From the NCBI RefSeq assembly GCF_009796765.1, contig NZ_CP047023.1:2711501-2775500 (forward strand): DNA of 64,000 nt, written 5' to 3'. Positions 1 to 9,585 of this stretch are shown in pieces; the stretch's first letter is position 1, and every line of letters starts with the position of its first letter. A model generated the notes under the pieces. It was not told where the DNA came from. It did not search any database and worked only from the letters and a program-made list of their open reading frames with translations. A program made the position numbers and the translations under genes. The stretch comes from Paraglaciecola sp. L3A3 (lineage in GTDB: Bacteria > Pseudomonadota > Gammaproteobacteria > Enterobacterales > Alteromonadaceae).

Positions 1-2729
1 TAACGAGCGCCATATTGTTCAAAATCAATAATTTGATTAGAGAAACGGCCATGGCGACGTGTAGTTTCATCGGTAATATTAATAGCATCAATAAATACAG
101 AAACCGTATCGTTTATGTCATAGCTAGCTGACACATCAATTTGTGAATATGCTTCAGTAAAAGTTGGGGAATTTCCACCGGCCAACAGAAATTCATCACG
201 CCAGTTGTAAGCAACACGAATAGAAAAGTCTTCTTTTTCGTAAAAACCTACTAAGTTGGCTGAATCACTTAAACCTGTTAAAGCAAAGTCATTGACTAAG
301 CTGTATGGGTTATATACGTCAGTTTCATTAACCAATGTGTAGTTAGCAATAGCACCAAAGCCTGTTTCGCCAAACATATGTTGCACATTAAATTCCCAAC
401 CATTCACTTCAGTCGAATCAATATTCTGTGGAACTGAAAATTCCCATGTAATCACCGGATCTGTTGGTTGAGATACACAAGCAGCGATTGGATCAGCGAC
501 CGTCCCTTCCGGACAATTTCCTCTGGGGTTAACTGACGGGTCAGTCAACAGTCCAGAGGGTCCTTCAATAACTCGGTCTTCCTCTCGAATAGCAATAAAA
601 TTATCTACTTCTTTTCTAAAGTGTCCGACAGAGATATAACTTGCGTCGTCATAATACCATTCCACTGATAAGTCTAAATTCTTCGCTTCGTAAGGCAATA
701 AGTTAGGATTACCTTCGGATGCTTTAAATGGCCCACCAGAACGGTGAAGATTTAAGCTAGTTGCTGGGAACATAGAACCAATATTACTGCGTGCAATCGT
801 ATTACTATAAGAAAAACGTGCTACAAGATCTTCTTGAATTTCTAAACTTAAATTCATACTAGGTAAATAATGGCTATATTTACCATCTAAAATTGTGGTT
901 ACTTCATCGTCAGCCAAAATTGCCGACATTTGTAAGGGAGTGATCCAGTTAAAACCAATAGTAGGCTTAAGTACTGAGTAAGATGTTACGTCTGTAGTTT
1001 CATGACGTAAACCTAAATTAGCCGTAAAAGGCATGCCATTAAAATCGGTGTCAAAATCGAACGATACGTAAAGTGCGTTTGTATCTTCTTCAATACCATT
1101 TCTACTGTGACTGGCGGGGTTGTATTTATCTTGTGAGCGAACAAGATCCATAAACTGCGCGGCACTAAAGGTTGATCGTTGTTCAAAGCCAATATCACCC
1201 GGTGAAAATGTTAAATCAAGGCCAGTTAAATCTAATTCATCACCACCTAGAGCAAAGTTTGCACTATAAATATTATCACTATCCACTTCATAAACAGTGT
1301 TTGAATAACCAAAGTTAATTGCGACTAAACCACCATCATCTAAATTTTCCCAACGACCATCAATTTGAATTTGAGTGATAGTATTTTCAATTTCATATCC
1401 ACGTTCTTGGTACAAATCACCTTCTATATTAGCTTTATTAAATGCTCCTCCAGGCAATGCAGAATCATCATATGAAACAGATGGCATATCAGTAGAAAAA
1501 TCAGCTCTAATAGTCACTGGAGCGGCATCACCAAATGGATTTTTTAAATTGGTTACCACTTCGGCAGGTAAACCACCTGGGTTTGCATGAGAAGTAGATT
1601 GATGCGCATCAAAATCAAAGCTTAAACTATCAGACGCTTGCCATTCTAGATTTAAACCAACCGAGTCATTTTCAGTTTTATAGGCATATTCCCAAGCCCA
1701 AAAGTTTAATTCATCATTTTCACGTGCTGGGTTTATGATTGTGCCGTTTACATCGGCTTTACCGGTTTGAACATTATCAAACCAAAAGCTTGTGCGGTTC
1801 ATGGTGCTTTTTTCATCTAAGCGAGAAAGCACATAATCGAATGTTGCGGTTATGTCATCATTAGGCGCCCATTGTAAAACTAACTGAGCATTTTGACGCT
1901 CACGCTCAGTGTCTTGTGCATCAAGGTCCACAGTAGGCACACGCCAAGTATTTAAATCTGGATTTCTAGTCGTATCAATAGCACTGGTATCTGGATTTTC
2001 TTGTCCTGGATATCCAGTAGCCCAACCACCTTGTGTGCCTACACGATCTGTATGACTATCACGAGCAGCATGAGATACCGCGAATAACACACCAAAAGTA
2101 TCATCAGCAAAGGTGTTACTAACCATAGCTGAAACTTCAGGCGTAACTTTACTACCTGTATCAACACTGGTATCAATCACGCCTTTTAAACTTCCGGCAG
2201 CTTTAAATCCGCCATAAGCTAAAGGTCGACCTGTTTGAATATCAATTGTTGCACCAATGCCACCCGAGTTAATATCGGCACGACCAGTTTTATGTACTTC
2301 TACAGCAGAAACGGTTTCTGAACCTATTTCGCGAAAGTTAAAACTTCGAGAGATACCAGCAGATGCCAATGCTGACGAATTTGGCATTTGACGACCATTC
2401 AAAGTCACTAGGTTAAAACTAGGGCCAAAACCACGAACCGTAACTTGGTTACCTTCGTTATTGGCTCTGTCAATTGAGACACCTGTTATACGTTGTAAAG
2501 ATTCTGCTAAGTTTGTATCTGGAAACTTGCCTATGTCTTCTGCAGTAATGGCATCAACTACCCCAGTAGATTCACGTTTAATATTTGCCGCGCTAGCAAG
2601 AGAACCTCTAATTCCTGTTACGTTAATTACTTCAGTTTCATCAGTAGCTTGTTGGGCCTGTGCGGTAGTACCCGCCGCTAACATCATGGAGATTAGTACT
2701 GAATTTAGTTTAAATTTATTAGTAATCAT
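1..2729 (-). CDS. TonB-dependent receptor, glycan type (C-terminus cut by window edge)
   Basis: Outer-membrane receptor that takes up a ligand, probably an oligosaccharide, using TonB energy. Read on the minus strand from the ATG at 2727-2729, the frame is open to base 1. It starts with a signal peptide ending near TTAQAQ. The plug follows with the IRGSL, EDIGKFPD, NLAESLQRITGVSI and VRGFGPSFN motifs typical of the Alteromonadales/Xanthomonas-Caulobacter carbohydrate TBDR family (TIGR01782 type). A long beta-barrel follows; roughly 909 residues are visible and the last barrel strands lie outside. The gene diverges from an aldose 1-epimerase, which supports a sugar-utilisation role. The ligand is unknown. 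Family call sure, substrate inferred. Confidence 0.93.
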   Translation of the reverse strand, partial: MITNKFKLNSVLISMMLAAGTTAQAQQATDETEVINVTGIRGSLASAANIKRESTGVVDAITAEDIGKFPDTNLAESLQRITGVSIDRANNEGNQVTVRGFGPSFNLVTLNGRQMPNSSALASAGISRSFNFREIGSETVSAVEVHKTGRADINSGGIGATIDIQTGRPLAYGGFKAAGSLKGVIDTSVDTGSKVTPEVSAMVSNTFADDTFGVLFAVSHAARDSHTDRVGTQGGWATGYPGQENPDTSAIDTTRNPDLNTWRVPTVDLDAQDTERERQNAQLVLQWAPNDDITATFDYVLSRLDEKSTMNRTSFWFDNVQTGKADVNGTIINPARENDELNFWAWEYAYKTENDSVGLNLEWQASDSLSFDFDAHQSTSHANPGGLPAEVVTNLKNPFGDAAPVTIRADFSTDMPSVSYDDSALPGGAFNKANIEGDLYQERGYEIENTITQIQIDGRWENLDDGGLVAINFGYSNTVYEVDSDNIYSANFALGGDELDLTGLDLTFSPGDIGFEQRSTFSAAQFMDLVRSQDKYNPASHSRNGIEEDTNALYVSFDFDTDFNGMPFTANLGLRHETTDVTSYSVLKPTIGFNWITPLQMSAILADDEVTTILDGKYSHYLPSMNLSLEIQEDLVARFSYSNTIARSNIGSMFPATSLNLHRSGGPFKASEGNPNLLPYEAKNLDLSVEWYYDDASYISVGHFRKEVDNFIAIREEDRVIEGPSGLLTDPSVNPRGNCPEGTVADPIAACVSQPTDPVITWEFSVPQNIDSTEVNGWEFNVQHMFGETGFGAIANYTLVNETDVYNPYSLVNDFALTGLSDSANLVGFYEKEDFSIRVAYNWRDEFLLAGGNSPTFTEAYSQIDVSASYDINDTVSVFIDAINITDETTRRHGRFSNQIIDFEQYGAR

Positions 2730-2807
2730 CAATTTTCCTCGAGCGTGTGTATTATTGTTATAGAAAATATACATATTCTCATATGTCTTAACCCATACTA
2801 CACATTA

Positions 2808-2870
2808 AACAATATATTGTTAACAATAAATAATTAAAATAAATGTAAACTTTTGTAAACATAATGTTTA
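2808..2870. promoter_or_regulatory. Palindromes in the divergent TBDR/epimerase promoter region
   Basis: Two perfect palindromes lie between the divergent genes: AACAATATATTGTT at 2808-2821, and an odd-length one, TAAACAT-A-ATGTTTA, at 2856-2870. TGTAAAC also occurs as a direct repeat at 2844-2850 and 2854-2860, ten bases apart. Such AT-rich dyads are typical operator shapes for a LacI- or GntR-type sugar regulator, but no regulator gene is visible here, so the binding protein is unknown. Confidence 0.4.
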
Positions 2871-2979
2871 TATTCATGAAAGAGTTAACTGAATCATATG
2901 TAAAAAACAATCTTTACTGCTAGACAGATTCCCTTTACTCTTTGCTTTATATACAAATAACAACACTAGGAAAATAATA

Positions 2980-4128
2980 ATGTTTATAACTAATACTAGG
3001 TTTTGTCGACTAATGTTGGCAGTGATAATCATAACCAATGTCGGTTGCTCTGCTGAAAAAGAAAAAGTTTCGTCTATTGAATTGTCAATTAATCAAACAA
3101 AATTTGGTATGTATAATGGCCAAGAGGTTTCGCTTTTCACCCTTACAAATGCCAATGATATGACGGTTAAAATCACCAACTATGGCGCGACAGTCACAAA
3201 CATCATCATTCCAGATAAGAGCGGAAAGCTCGGATCTATCACTACTGGTTTTGATAATTTTGAGAGCTACTTTAATGATGATTATATTGAAAACTCGCCA
3301 TATTTTGGTGGCACGATTGGCCGTTACGCCTCTGCAATGAAGAATGCAACGTTTGAGCTTAATGGTGAAAATTACAATTTAGATAAAAACATGGGGGAAC
3401 ATCATATACATGGTGGCTCAGTAGGGTTTGATCGCCAAATGTGGCAGGCAGAGTCAATTACCAACGACAGTTACGTTGCAGTAAAACTGACTATGATCAG
3501 CCCAGACGGTGACCAAGGTTATCCAGGCACTGTGAACGTATCTGTAGAATATCAACTTAATAACAACAATGAATTGAGTATTCATTATCTTGCTGATACA
3601 GACAAAGCGACCCCTTTATCTCTCACCAATCATACGTATTTTAATCTAAACGGCTTCAAGCAAAACATCCTAGATCACAAACTGCAACTATCAAGCGACT
3701 ACTATTTAAAACCCGATGAAACAAATATTGCTGATGGCACATTGGTAGCCGTAAAAGGAACGGTAACAGACTTTAATCAATCAAAACGTATTGGTGAGGC
3801 CTTTACCCAATTGCCTATGGGTTTTGAACACTTTTATGTATTTAACAATCCTCAAAAAGCATTAAATAAAATTGCCACAATAACTGAAGCAACCAGTGGC
3901 CGTTCATTAGAGGTATTCAGTACTGAGCCAAGCACTCTTTTGTATACTGGTCGTTATACCTCTGACAATTTAGCCAGAGAAGACGGTACCCAATATGGCC
4001 AGTTTAAAGCGTTTTGTATTGAAACCTCTAAGTACCAGAACGGTCCAAATATCAAAGGTTCACCACGGACTATTTTAAAGCCTAGTGACAAATACGATGA
4101 AACTACTGTGTTTAAGTTAAGTTGGTAA
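2980..4128 (+). CDS. galM: Aldose 1-epimerase (mutarotase), exported
   Basis: Interconverts alpha and beta anomers of hexoses such as galactose or glucose. At 382 residues it is about 30-40 longer than cytoplasmic GalM because of an N-terminal export signal (hydrophobic LAVIIITNVGC, then SAEKEK). The Cys suggests a lipoprotein, although Asn at -3 is not a canonical lipobox. Family motifs are present: the HIHGG substrate histidine near residue 144, LTNHTYFNLNG with the catalytic His, and the catalytic Glu in AFCIETSKYQNGPN near the C-terminus. It diverges from the glycan TBDR, so it probably prepares sugars released or imported by that system, in the periplasm. Start ATG follows AGGAAAATAATA. 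Confidence 0.92.
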   Translation: MFITNTRFCRLMLAVIIITNVGCSAEKEKVSSIELSINQTKFGMYNGQEVSLFTLTNANDMTVKITNYGATVTNIIIPDKSGKLGSITTGFDNFESYFNDDYIENSPYFGGTIGRYASAMKNATFELNGENYNLDKNMGEHHIHGGSVGFDRQMWQAESITNDSYVAVKLTMISPDGDQGYPGTVNVSVEYQLNNNNELSIHYLADTDKATPLSLTNHTYFNLNGFKQNILDHKLQLSSDYYLKPDETNIADGTLVAVKGTVTDFNQSKRIGEAFTQLPMGFEHFYVFNNPQKALNKIATITEATSGRSLEVFSTEPSTLLYTGRYTSDNLAREDGTQYGQFKAFCIETSKYQNGPNIKGSPRTILKPSDKYDETTVFKLSW

Positions 4129-4152
4129 GTATTTTTCACGTAACAAGATAAC

Positions 4153-4178
4153 AAAGGGTTGATTAATCAACCCTTTTT
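4153..4178. terminator. Bidirectional rho-independent terminator
   Basis: A perfect 24-base palindrome at 4153-4176 (arms AAAGGGTTGATT/AATCAACCCTTT) flanked by A and T runs. It lies between the convergent epimerase and exonuclease genes and can serve both. Confidence 0.85.
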
Positions 4179-4197
4179 CATCCTTTCTCCGCCAAGT

Positions 4198-4812
4198 TTA
4201 AGCCCAACTACTCAGTAAACTTTGTACTTTTTGTTTAGGCGTTTTGGCTAATCTTTGTGTTAATAGAAATGGAATAGAACCAAGATTATATGTTTGTTGC
4301 ATATCCGCTAGCATAATTAACCAAAATTTTGCGGTCATTTCTGCATCGTATAAAGCTCGGTGAAATTCACCAGCAGATTGAATGTTAGTATAACGAACTA
4401 AACTTGATAATTTGTGATTTGGTGCTTGTTGATATATTCGTCTGGCCATCAACATAGAGCAAGAAAATTGTCCCGAGTAGCTGCGTGAAATATTTGCTAG
4501 TTCAGCATCCAAAAATCGTTTATCGAAAGACGCATTATGTGCTACCAGATTATAGTCACTGATAAAATTAGCAAATTGCTGCATAACCTCTTCACATGGT
4601 GCGGCTGTTTTAAGCATAGCATTGGTAATGCCAGTATAATTTTCTATAAACCCACTGACCCGTCTACCTGGGTTCATTAAGGCTTGAAACCTATCTATGA
4701 CCATGCCGTTTTGAATTTTAACCGCGCCGATTTCAATTGCCCGATCGCCATAGTCTGGTGACAAACCCGTTGTTTCAAAATCCAGTACTATGACCGTATC
4801 TGCTTGACTCAT
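4198..4812 (-). CDS. DnaQ-like 3'-5' exonuclease (DEDDh)
   Basis: Stand-alone exonuclease of the DNA polymerase III epsilon/RNase T superfamily, 204 residues. Catalytic residues are visible: D11 and E13 in LDFETTGLSP, D97 in HNASFDKRFLD, and the ExoIII-type H151 and D156 in FHRALYDAEMTAKFW. Two metal ions bound by these acids cleave 3'-terminal nucleotides. No polymerase or UvrC-like fusion is attached, so it is one of the small orphan exonucleases that may proofread or trim. It is not in an operon: a terminator lies downstream and about 257 bp of non-coding DNA separates it from DoxX. Substrate, DNA or RNA, cannot be told. Confidence 0.9.
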   Translation of the reverse strand: MSQADTVIVLDFETTGLSPDYGDRAIEIGAVKIQNGMVIDRFQALMNPGRRVSGFIENYTGITNAMLKTAAPCEEVMQQFANFISDYNLVAHNASFDKRFLDAELANISRSYSGQFSCSMLMARRIYQQAPNHKLSSLVRYTNIQSAGEFHRALYDAEMTAKFWLIMLADMQQTYNLGSIPFLLTQRLAKTPKQKVQSLLSSWA

Positions 4813-5069
4813 TAATTCTATTTTCCATAAGGGTTATAAGCATAAAAAGTAACGAATTATACCTAGCTGTTACTATAACTAGTTAGCCTATTTTCTTTTA
4901 GCTATGTACAAAATTATTCAGCAACAGTTTTCATTCAAAAAATTTGAACTGTTAATGCAAAACATTCCGATTTTTTATCTTTTCTATGTGAACTAAAGTT
5001 ATTCCAGCAGCAAATTTGCTGACAAAGATGAAACGTTAAATATATTAAACTGAATTTTAAGGAATACAA

Positions 5070-5519
5070 ATGAACACCCAACAAATCACTAAACTATTAT
5101 CAACGACAGCAGGATTAGCTCCTTTAGCATTACGTATACCAGTAGGTATTACTTTTATTGCCCACGGTGCGCAAAAATTATTTGCTTCTTTTGGTGGATA
5201 TGGTCTTGAAGGCACGGGCCAATGGATGGCATCAATTGGCTTAGAACCGGGCTACTTAATGGCATTATTGGCCGGCAGTGCTGAATTTTTTGGCGGTATA
5301 TTTATTTTAATAGGATTGTTAACTCGTCCAACTGCATTAGTATTGGCTATCACTATGTTGGTCGCTATATTCACTGTGCATATCGAAAATGGTTTATTTA
5401 TGTCAAACAATGGGTATGAGTTTGCATTAGCATTGCTGGCAATCACAGTTTCACTGGTATTTTCTGGCTCAGGTAAACTGGCAGTTGATAACTTAATCGT
5501 TAAAAATTGGCTTAAGTAA
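5070..5519 (+). CDS. DoxX family membrane protein
   Basis: Four-helix inner-membrane protein of 149 residues. The first helix carries the family signature ALRIPVGITFIAHGAQKLF, followed by GYGLEGTGQW, a glycine-rich GGIFILIGLLTRP turn and two further helices. DoxX relatives are linked to thiosulfate:quinone oxidation or redox stress, but for this short class the reaction is not known. It is 25 bases upstream of the pirin gene on the same strand. The DoxX-pirin-LysR grouping is common in proteobacteria and suggests a small redox-stress unit. Start ATG is preceded by AAGGAATACAA. Confidence 0.88.
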   Translation: MNTQQITKLLSTTAGLAPLALRIPVGITFIAHGAQKLFASFGGYGLEGTGQWMASIGLEPGYLMALLAGSAEFFGGIFILIGLLTRPTALVLAITMLVAIFTVHIENGLFMSNNGYEFALALLAITVSLVFSGSGKLAVDNLIVKNWLK

Positions 5520-5544
5520 CTTTTATTAATATAGGACAATTATT

Positions 5545-6240
5545 ATGATCGACATACGAAAAGCTGCCGACAGAGGCCAAGCTAATTTTGATTGGTTAGA
5601 CAGCAAACATACATTTTCATTTGGTTCTTATCACGATCCTAAACATATGGGCTTCTCTGCATTACGCGTGATCAATGATGACACCATAGCCCCCGCGACT
5701 GGTTTTGGTACCCATGGTCACAGAGATATGGAAATCATCACCTTTGTGACGCAGGGCGTTATTGAACATAAAGACAGTATGGGCAATGTTCAACAATTAC
5801 CTAAAGGTGAGTTTCAAATAATGTCTGCAGGCAAAGGAATAACACATAGCGAATATAATGGTTCAGATTCTGACCCTCTTAAACTTTTACAAATTTGGAT
5901 CGAACCAGAAAGTTTAGGTGGAATTCCGGGTTATCAACAAAAAGACTTTGGCCAAACTCAAGGCTTAACGCCTATCATTACGCCAAACGGTGAAAATGGA
6001 ACCCTTAAGATAAAACAACAGGCTAGTGTCAGTCATTTGTATTTAGCTAGCGGCACCCAGCAGCAACTTAACATAACAAATAACCGCAAAGTATTTATCC
6101 AAGTGGTAGAAGGACAATTAAATATAAGTGGTCAAATTCTAAAGCCTGGTGATGGCGCTAAAATTACAGACCAATCAATTCTGCAATTAATCAACAATAG
6201 CCAACAAATTTTAGAAGCCTTAGTGTTTGATTTACCTTAA
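5545..6240 (+). CDS. Pirin family protein (YhhW-type bicupin)
   Basis: Bicupin iron protein of 231 residues, similar in length to E. coli YhhW, which has quercetin 2,3-dioxygenase activity in vitro. The metal-binding residues of the N-terminal cupin are visible: H57 and H59 in FGTHGHRDME, H101 and E103 in GITHSEYN. The C-terminal cupin lacks them, as is usual. The physiological substrate of bacterial pirins is uncertain, and roles in oxidative stress and metabolic regulation have been proposed. It is co-transcribed with DoxX (25-base gap, start after TAGGACAATTATT) and followed at once by a strong terminator. Confidence 0.92.
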   Translation: MIDIRKAADRGQANFDWLDSKHTFSFGSYHDPKHMGFSALRVINDDTIAPATGFGTHGHRDMEIITFVTQGVIEHKDSMGNVQQLPKGEFQIMSAGKGITHSEYNGSDSDPLKLLQIWIEPESLGGIPGYQQKDFGQTQGLTPIITPNGENGTLKIKQQASVSHLYLASGTQQQLNITNNRKVFIQVVEGQLNISGQILKPGDGAKITDQSILQLINNSQQILEALVFDLP

Positions 6241-6253
6241 AGTACACGTATGC

Positions 6254-6302
6254 AGTGGATTATTCGATGTGAATTTTAGTTCATACAATAATCCACTTTT
6301 TT
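6254..6302 (+). terminator. Rho-independent terminator after the pirin gene
   Basis: An 11-bp stem (AGTGGATTATT at 6254-6264 with AATAATCCACT at 6287-6297) with an inner GTGAA/TTCAT pairing, followed by a T run. It closes the doxX-pirin unit, so the LysR gene probably has its own promoter. Confidence 0.8.
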
Positions 6303-6321
6303 AAAAGGATGATCTCCACAA

Positions 6322-7215
6322 ATGCGCAACGCTATTACACTTGATGCTATAAGAGTGATCGACACCATACATCAAAAAGGCAGTTTTGCCGCTGCTGCAG
6401 AAGCTTTATTTAAAGTCCCTTCTGCCCTCACGTACACCATACAAAAATTGGAAACAGACTTAGGCGTAGTATTATTTGATCGCAGTGCCAAACGCGCGAT
6501 ATTAACTCCGGCGGGATATTTACTTATTAAAGAAGGTGTTGCTCTTTTAAAAGCCACGTCCCAACTGGAAGAAAAAATTCATCAATTAGAATCAGGTTGG
6601 GAAACATCGCTGACCATAGCCAAAGATACGATAATTCCTGACCAGCAAATATTTGATATTATTGGCAGTTTTTGTCAGTTAGACAAACAAGTAGAAATCA
6701 ACATTATAGAAGAAGCTCTTGGCGGAGGCTGGGATGCTCTACATAGCAAACGAGCAGACATTGCAATTGGTTTAACCGGCGAGTTACCTAAAGGGCAATT
6801 CGACGTACATCAAATGGGTTCTGTTGAATTTGTCTTTGTAGTGGCCAACCAGCATCCATTAGCTAATTTTATTGGGCTACTTGAAACTCAGCATATTAAA
6901 CAATATCCCAGCATAGTTGTAGCAGACAGTTCACGTACTTTACCTAGTCGTTCCTCTGGCATTTTCGAGAGTAAACAAACAATTCGGGTCAGTAATATGC
7001 AAAGTAAAATACAAGCCCAAGTCCAAGGGGTAGGTGTTGGTTTTCTGCCCTTACATTTAATTAAATACCACTTAGCTGAAGGCACATTAATAGCTAAAAG
7101 TTGTGCCCTCCCCCGTCCTGCAACACCTATCTACATGGCTAGTGAAAAAGGCAAGCAGGGAAAAGCACTAAACTGGTTCTGCCAACAATTAAAACAACAA
7201 GATTGGTTTAAGTAA
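6322..7215 (+). CDS. LysR family transcriptional regulator
   Basis: 297-residue LysR-type regulator. The N-terminal winged helix-turn-helix (residues about 4-62) includes VIDTIHQKGSFAAAAEALF and SALTYTIQKLETDLGVVLFDR. The C-terminal two-lobed effector domain starts near residue 95. LysR proteins usually control a nearby gene; here the likely targets are the doxX-pirin pair just upstream, although the order (regulator downstream, same strand) differs from the usual divergent one. Its 3' end overlaps the convergent MFS gene by 8 bases. The effector cannot be predicted. Confidence 0.92.
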   Translation: MRNAITLDAIRVIDTIHQKGSFAAAAEALFKVPSALTYTIQKLETDLGVVLFDRSAKRAILTPAGYLLIKEGVALLKATSQLEEKIHQLESGWETSLTIAKDTIIPDQQIFDIIGSFCQLDKQVEINIIEEALGGGWDALHSKRADIAIGLTGELPKGQFDVHQMGSVEFVFVVANQHPLANFIGLLETQHIKQYPSIVVADSSRTLPSRSSGIFESKQTIRVSNMQSKIQAQVQGVGVGFLPLHLIKYHLAEGTLIAKSCALPRPATPIYMASEKGKQGKALNWFCQQLKQQDWFK

Positions 7216-8383
7216 ACATGATCCTTGTTTTCATTTTCGGCCAACGCCAAAGGGCATAAACGGGTATTGCTATTAACATCATTAACGTTAGCTGTTCTGC
7301 TTCATTCAGTGGTAATAACTGAAACAATCCTACGATAACTGCAGCACCACTCATTTGAAAGAAACCTAATAATGCCGATGCTGTACCTGCATTATTTGAA
7401 AACGGCGCGAGAGCCTGGCCTGAACATGCCCCCATCAATAAGGAAACACCAAATGAACTCACCATTACGGGTAACATAAATCCTATAGGACTAGGAACTT
7501 GTAATAGCGTTAGCATCAACAAACCGGCCACAATCAGCATCACCATGCCAAAACCTATGGTTTTTCTTGCCCCCCAACTTTTTAATACTTTTGGAGCTGA
7601 AAGACATGTAGCAATATTAAGTGTCGCATTTAAACTAAACCAAAAAACAAATTCAGACTGACTTAGTCCTAATCTAGCCATTAACCAAGCAGGCGAACTA
7701 CTGACATAAGCAATAATAATAGCCATTGCCAACATCACTACCATTGAATGAAATAGAAATACTGGATGTCTTAATATTGGTTTGTAACGGGCCAAAGAGA
7801 GCAAACGTTTATACTGTGTGGTCTGTGCTGGACGAGTTTCAGGTAAAGTTATAGCGATAATCGTTCCAGCGAAAACGGCATAAATAGCCATAAATTCAAA
7901 GTTACTACGCCAACCAAAATGTTCTGTCAATATATTACCTAGTAGTGGAGCCAACGCTGGAATACAGCAAATAGCTCCATTAAGATAACTATACATCATG
8001 CCACTTTGTAAGGCGTCATATCGATCGCGAACACAAGAAAATGCGGCAACTACAATTGCACAGGCACCAAACCCTTGAATCATCCGCGAGAATAATAACA
8101 ATTCAATATTAGAGGCCATTGCTGTCAATATCGAAGCAACCCCGTAGATTAGGATGCCAGCCAATGCGATAGGTCTGCGGCCATAACGATCAGCCAGCGG
8201 ACCACTTACTAATTGACCAAACCCCATGCTTAAAATATATACAGTAATACTAGCTTGTATATATGTTAAAGATACCGAATATTCCTGTGCCATGATCGGT
8301 AATGCGGGTAAAAATAGATCAATCGCCAGTGGACTAAAAATTACCATCAATATTAATAACAGTAATGGACTTTTACTTTTCAT
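7208..8383 (-). CDS. Bcr/CflA-type multidrug MFS transporter (copy 1)
   Basis: Twelve-helix inner-membrane proton antiporter of 391 residues, of the drug:H+ antiporter DHA1 Bcr/CflA class. The MFS motif A appears as SGPLADRYGRRPIAL between helices 2 and 3, and helix 1 carries FSPLAIDLFLPALP, characteristic of Bcr proteins. It is highly similar along its whole length to the gene at 33434-34615, on the same strand. The two bracket the catabolic island, so one could be the product of a duplication. Natural substrates of such exporters include toxic intermediates, amino acids and antibiotics; none can be assigned here. Confidence 0.9.
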   Translation of the reverse strand: MKSKSPLLLLILMVIFSPLAIDLFLPALPIMAQEYSVSLTYIQASITVYILSMGFGQLVSGPLADRYGRRPIALAGILIYGVASILTAMASNIELLLFSRMIQGFGACAIVVAAFSCVRDRYDALQSGMMYSYLNGAICCIPALAPLLGNILTEHFGWRSNFEFMAIYAVFAGTIIAITLPETRPAQTTQYKRLLSLARYKPILRHPVFLFHSMVVMLAMAIIIAYVSSSPAWLMARLGLSQSEFVFWFSLNATLNIATCLSAPKVLKSWGARKTIGFGMVMLIVAGLLMLTLLQVPSPIGFMLPVMVSSFGVSLLMGACSGQALAPFSNNAGTASALLGFFQMSGAAVIVGLFQLLPLNEAEQLTLMMLIAIPVYALWRWPKMKTRIMFT

Positions 8384-8683
8384 CTAGTTCTCCGGTAACT
8401 TAATGAGGAAATATTACGGCATAGCTTACATAGAACGTAAATAAACAGCAGAATGAAAAGCTTGCTGCCAAATAATGGCTAAAAAACTTAAGCTATTAGG
8501 GATTGTTGATCTTCATTGTGCAATTACCACACAAGCAGCGGCAATAACATCCATTCAAGGTCAACCGCCGCTATTTTCGATGTATAAGTTTGATTAATTT
8601 AATCACTAATTGTGATTGTGCGAATAGAGCAAAGTAGCCTAAGTCACCAGAAAAAAGCGCGTTAACTCCCCTGCTTCATGTCA
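8384..8683. promoter_or_regulatory. Intergenic region with a motif shared with 29643-29664
   Basis: 300 bases without a supported gene, carrying the promoter of the MFS copy 1. At 8475-8496 it holds a 22-base sequence with core CTAAAAAACTTAAGCTAT that matches 20 of 22 positions upstream of the AraC/TonB-receptor pair (29643-29664). It could be an operator, but a related 16-base string also occurs at 56173-56188. Confidence 0.3.
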
Positions 8684-9493
8684 TTATTCTGGTTTTTCCC
8701 CTGCCATAGTGACCCTATAACCTGAACGTGTCTGAGGGAAGTAGTCCCATACAGCAAAATGTTGCGTACAGCGGTTATCCCAAATAGCAATTGAATCGGG
8801 TTGCCAAGTAAAGCGCACCTGAAAATTAGGATCTTTAACATGGTTATAAAGCATAGTAAGAATGCCTTCACTCTCGGTTTTAGATAGGCCCATTATGCGT
8901 GTGGTATACGAAGAATTGACATATATAGACTTTTTACCGGTAACAGGATGAGTACGGATAACGGGGTGCACATTGCATGGATAGGTTTTTGAATAATCAC
9001 CAAAAATAGCGTGATATACATGATTAGCGTCATGTTCTGCTTCTAAGCCTGACAAATATTCTTGCATTCTAGGTGAAAGCGCATCATAGGCGGCATACAT
9101 AGATGAAAACAAAGTATCACCACCTATATCAGGTATAGTATGTAAATACAGCATAGAACCCATAGGCGGCTCTGCATTACAGCTCAAATCAGTATGCCAA
9201 TTATCACCAGCCACATATTTAGAATCTTTATCTGCATGTATCGCCACTATGTCCTCATGGCCTTCTATGCCAGCTACCCCTGGATGAATAATTAGATCTC
9301 CAAAGATACGACCTACCTCCTTATGTTGTTCATGATTAATAGGCTGATCACGAAAAAAAATCACTTGGTACTCCATAATCGCATCGAAAAGTTGACTGCG
9401 TATATCTGCTGATAATTCTTCAGTCAGGTCGACATTAGAAATCTCAGCGCCAATGTTTTGAGTCAGTGCTTTTATTTGTAATTTATTATTCAT
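8684..9493 (-). CDS. TauD/TfdA family Fe(II)/2-oxoglutarate dioxygenase (A)
   Basis: Non-haem iron dioxygenase of 269 residues that couples 2-oxoglutarate decarboxylation to substrate hydroxylation, often releasing sulfite, phenol or an aldehyde from the substrate. The iron triad is visible as H100 and D102 in NWHTDLSCN and H245 in TQHFAVWDY, with the 2-oxoglutarate-binding arginine at R256 or R260 (RSGYRVTM). Known members act on taurine, 2,4-D and alkyl sulfates. The substrate here is unknown. It lies 93 bases downstream of the FMN reductase on the same strand. The start is supported by an AGAGGA site upstream. Confidence 0.92.
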   Translation of the reverse strand: MNNKLQIKALTQNIGAEISNVDLTEELSADIRSQLFDAIMEYQVIFFRDQPINHEQHKEVGRIFGDLIIHPGVAGIEGHEDIVAIHADKDSKYVAGDNWHTDLSCNAEPPMGSMLYLHTIPDIGGDTLFSSMYAAYDALSPRMQEYLSGLEAEHDANHVYHAIFGDYSKTYPCNVHPVIRTHPVTGKKSIYVNSSYTTRIMGLSKTESEGILTMLYNHVKDPNFQVRFTWQPDSIAIWDNRCTQHFAVWDYFPQTRSGYRVTMAGEKPE

Positions 9494-9585
9494 TTATTCC
9501 TCTTACGATTACATATCGTGATTTTTGATAAACTGTATTGACCAAATAGTTATCTAAATTGTTCTTTAAATAGTTGTCTAAATGA

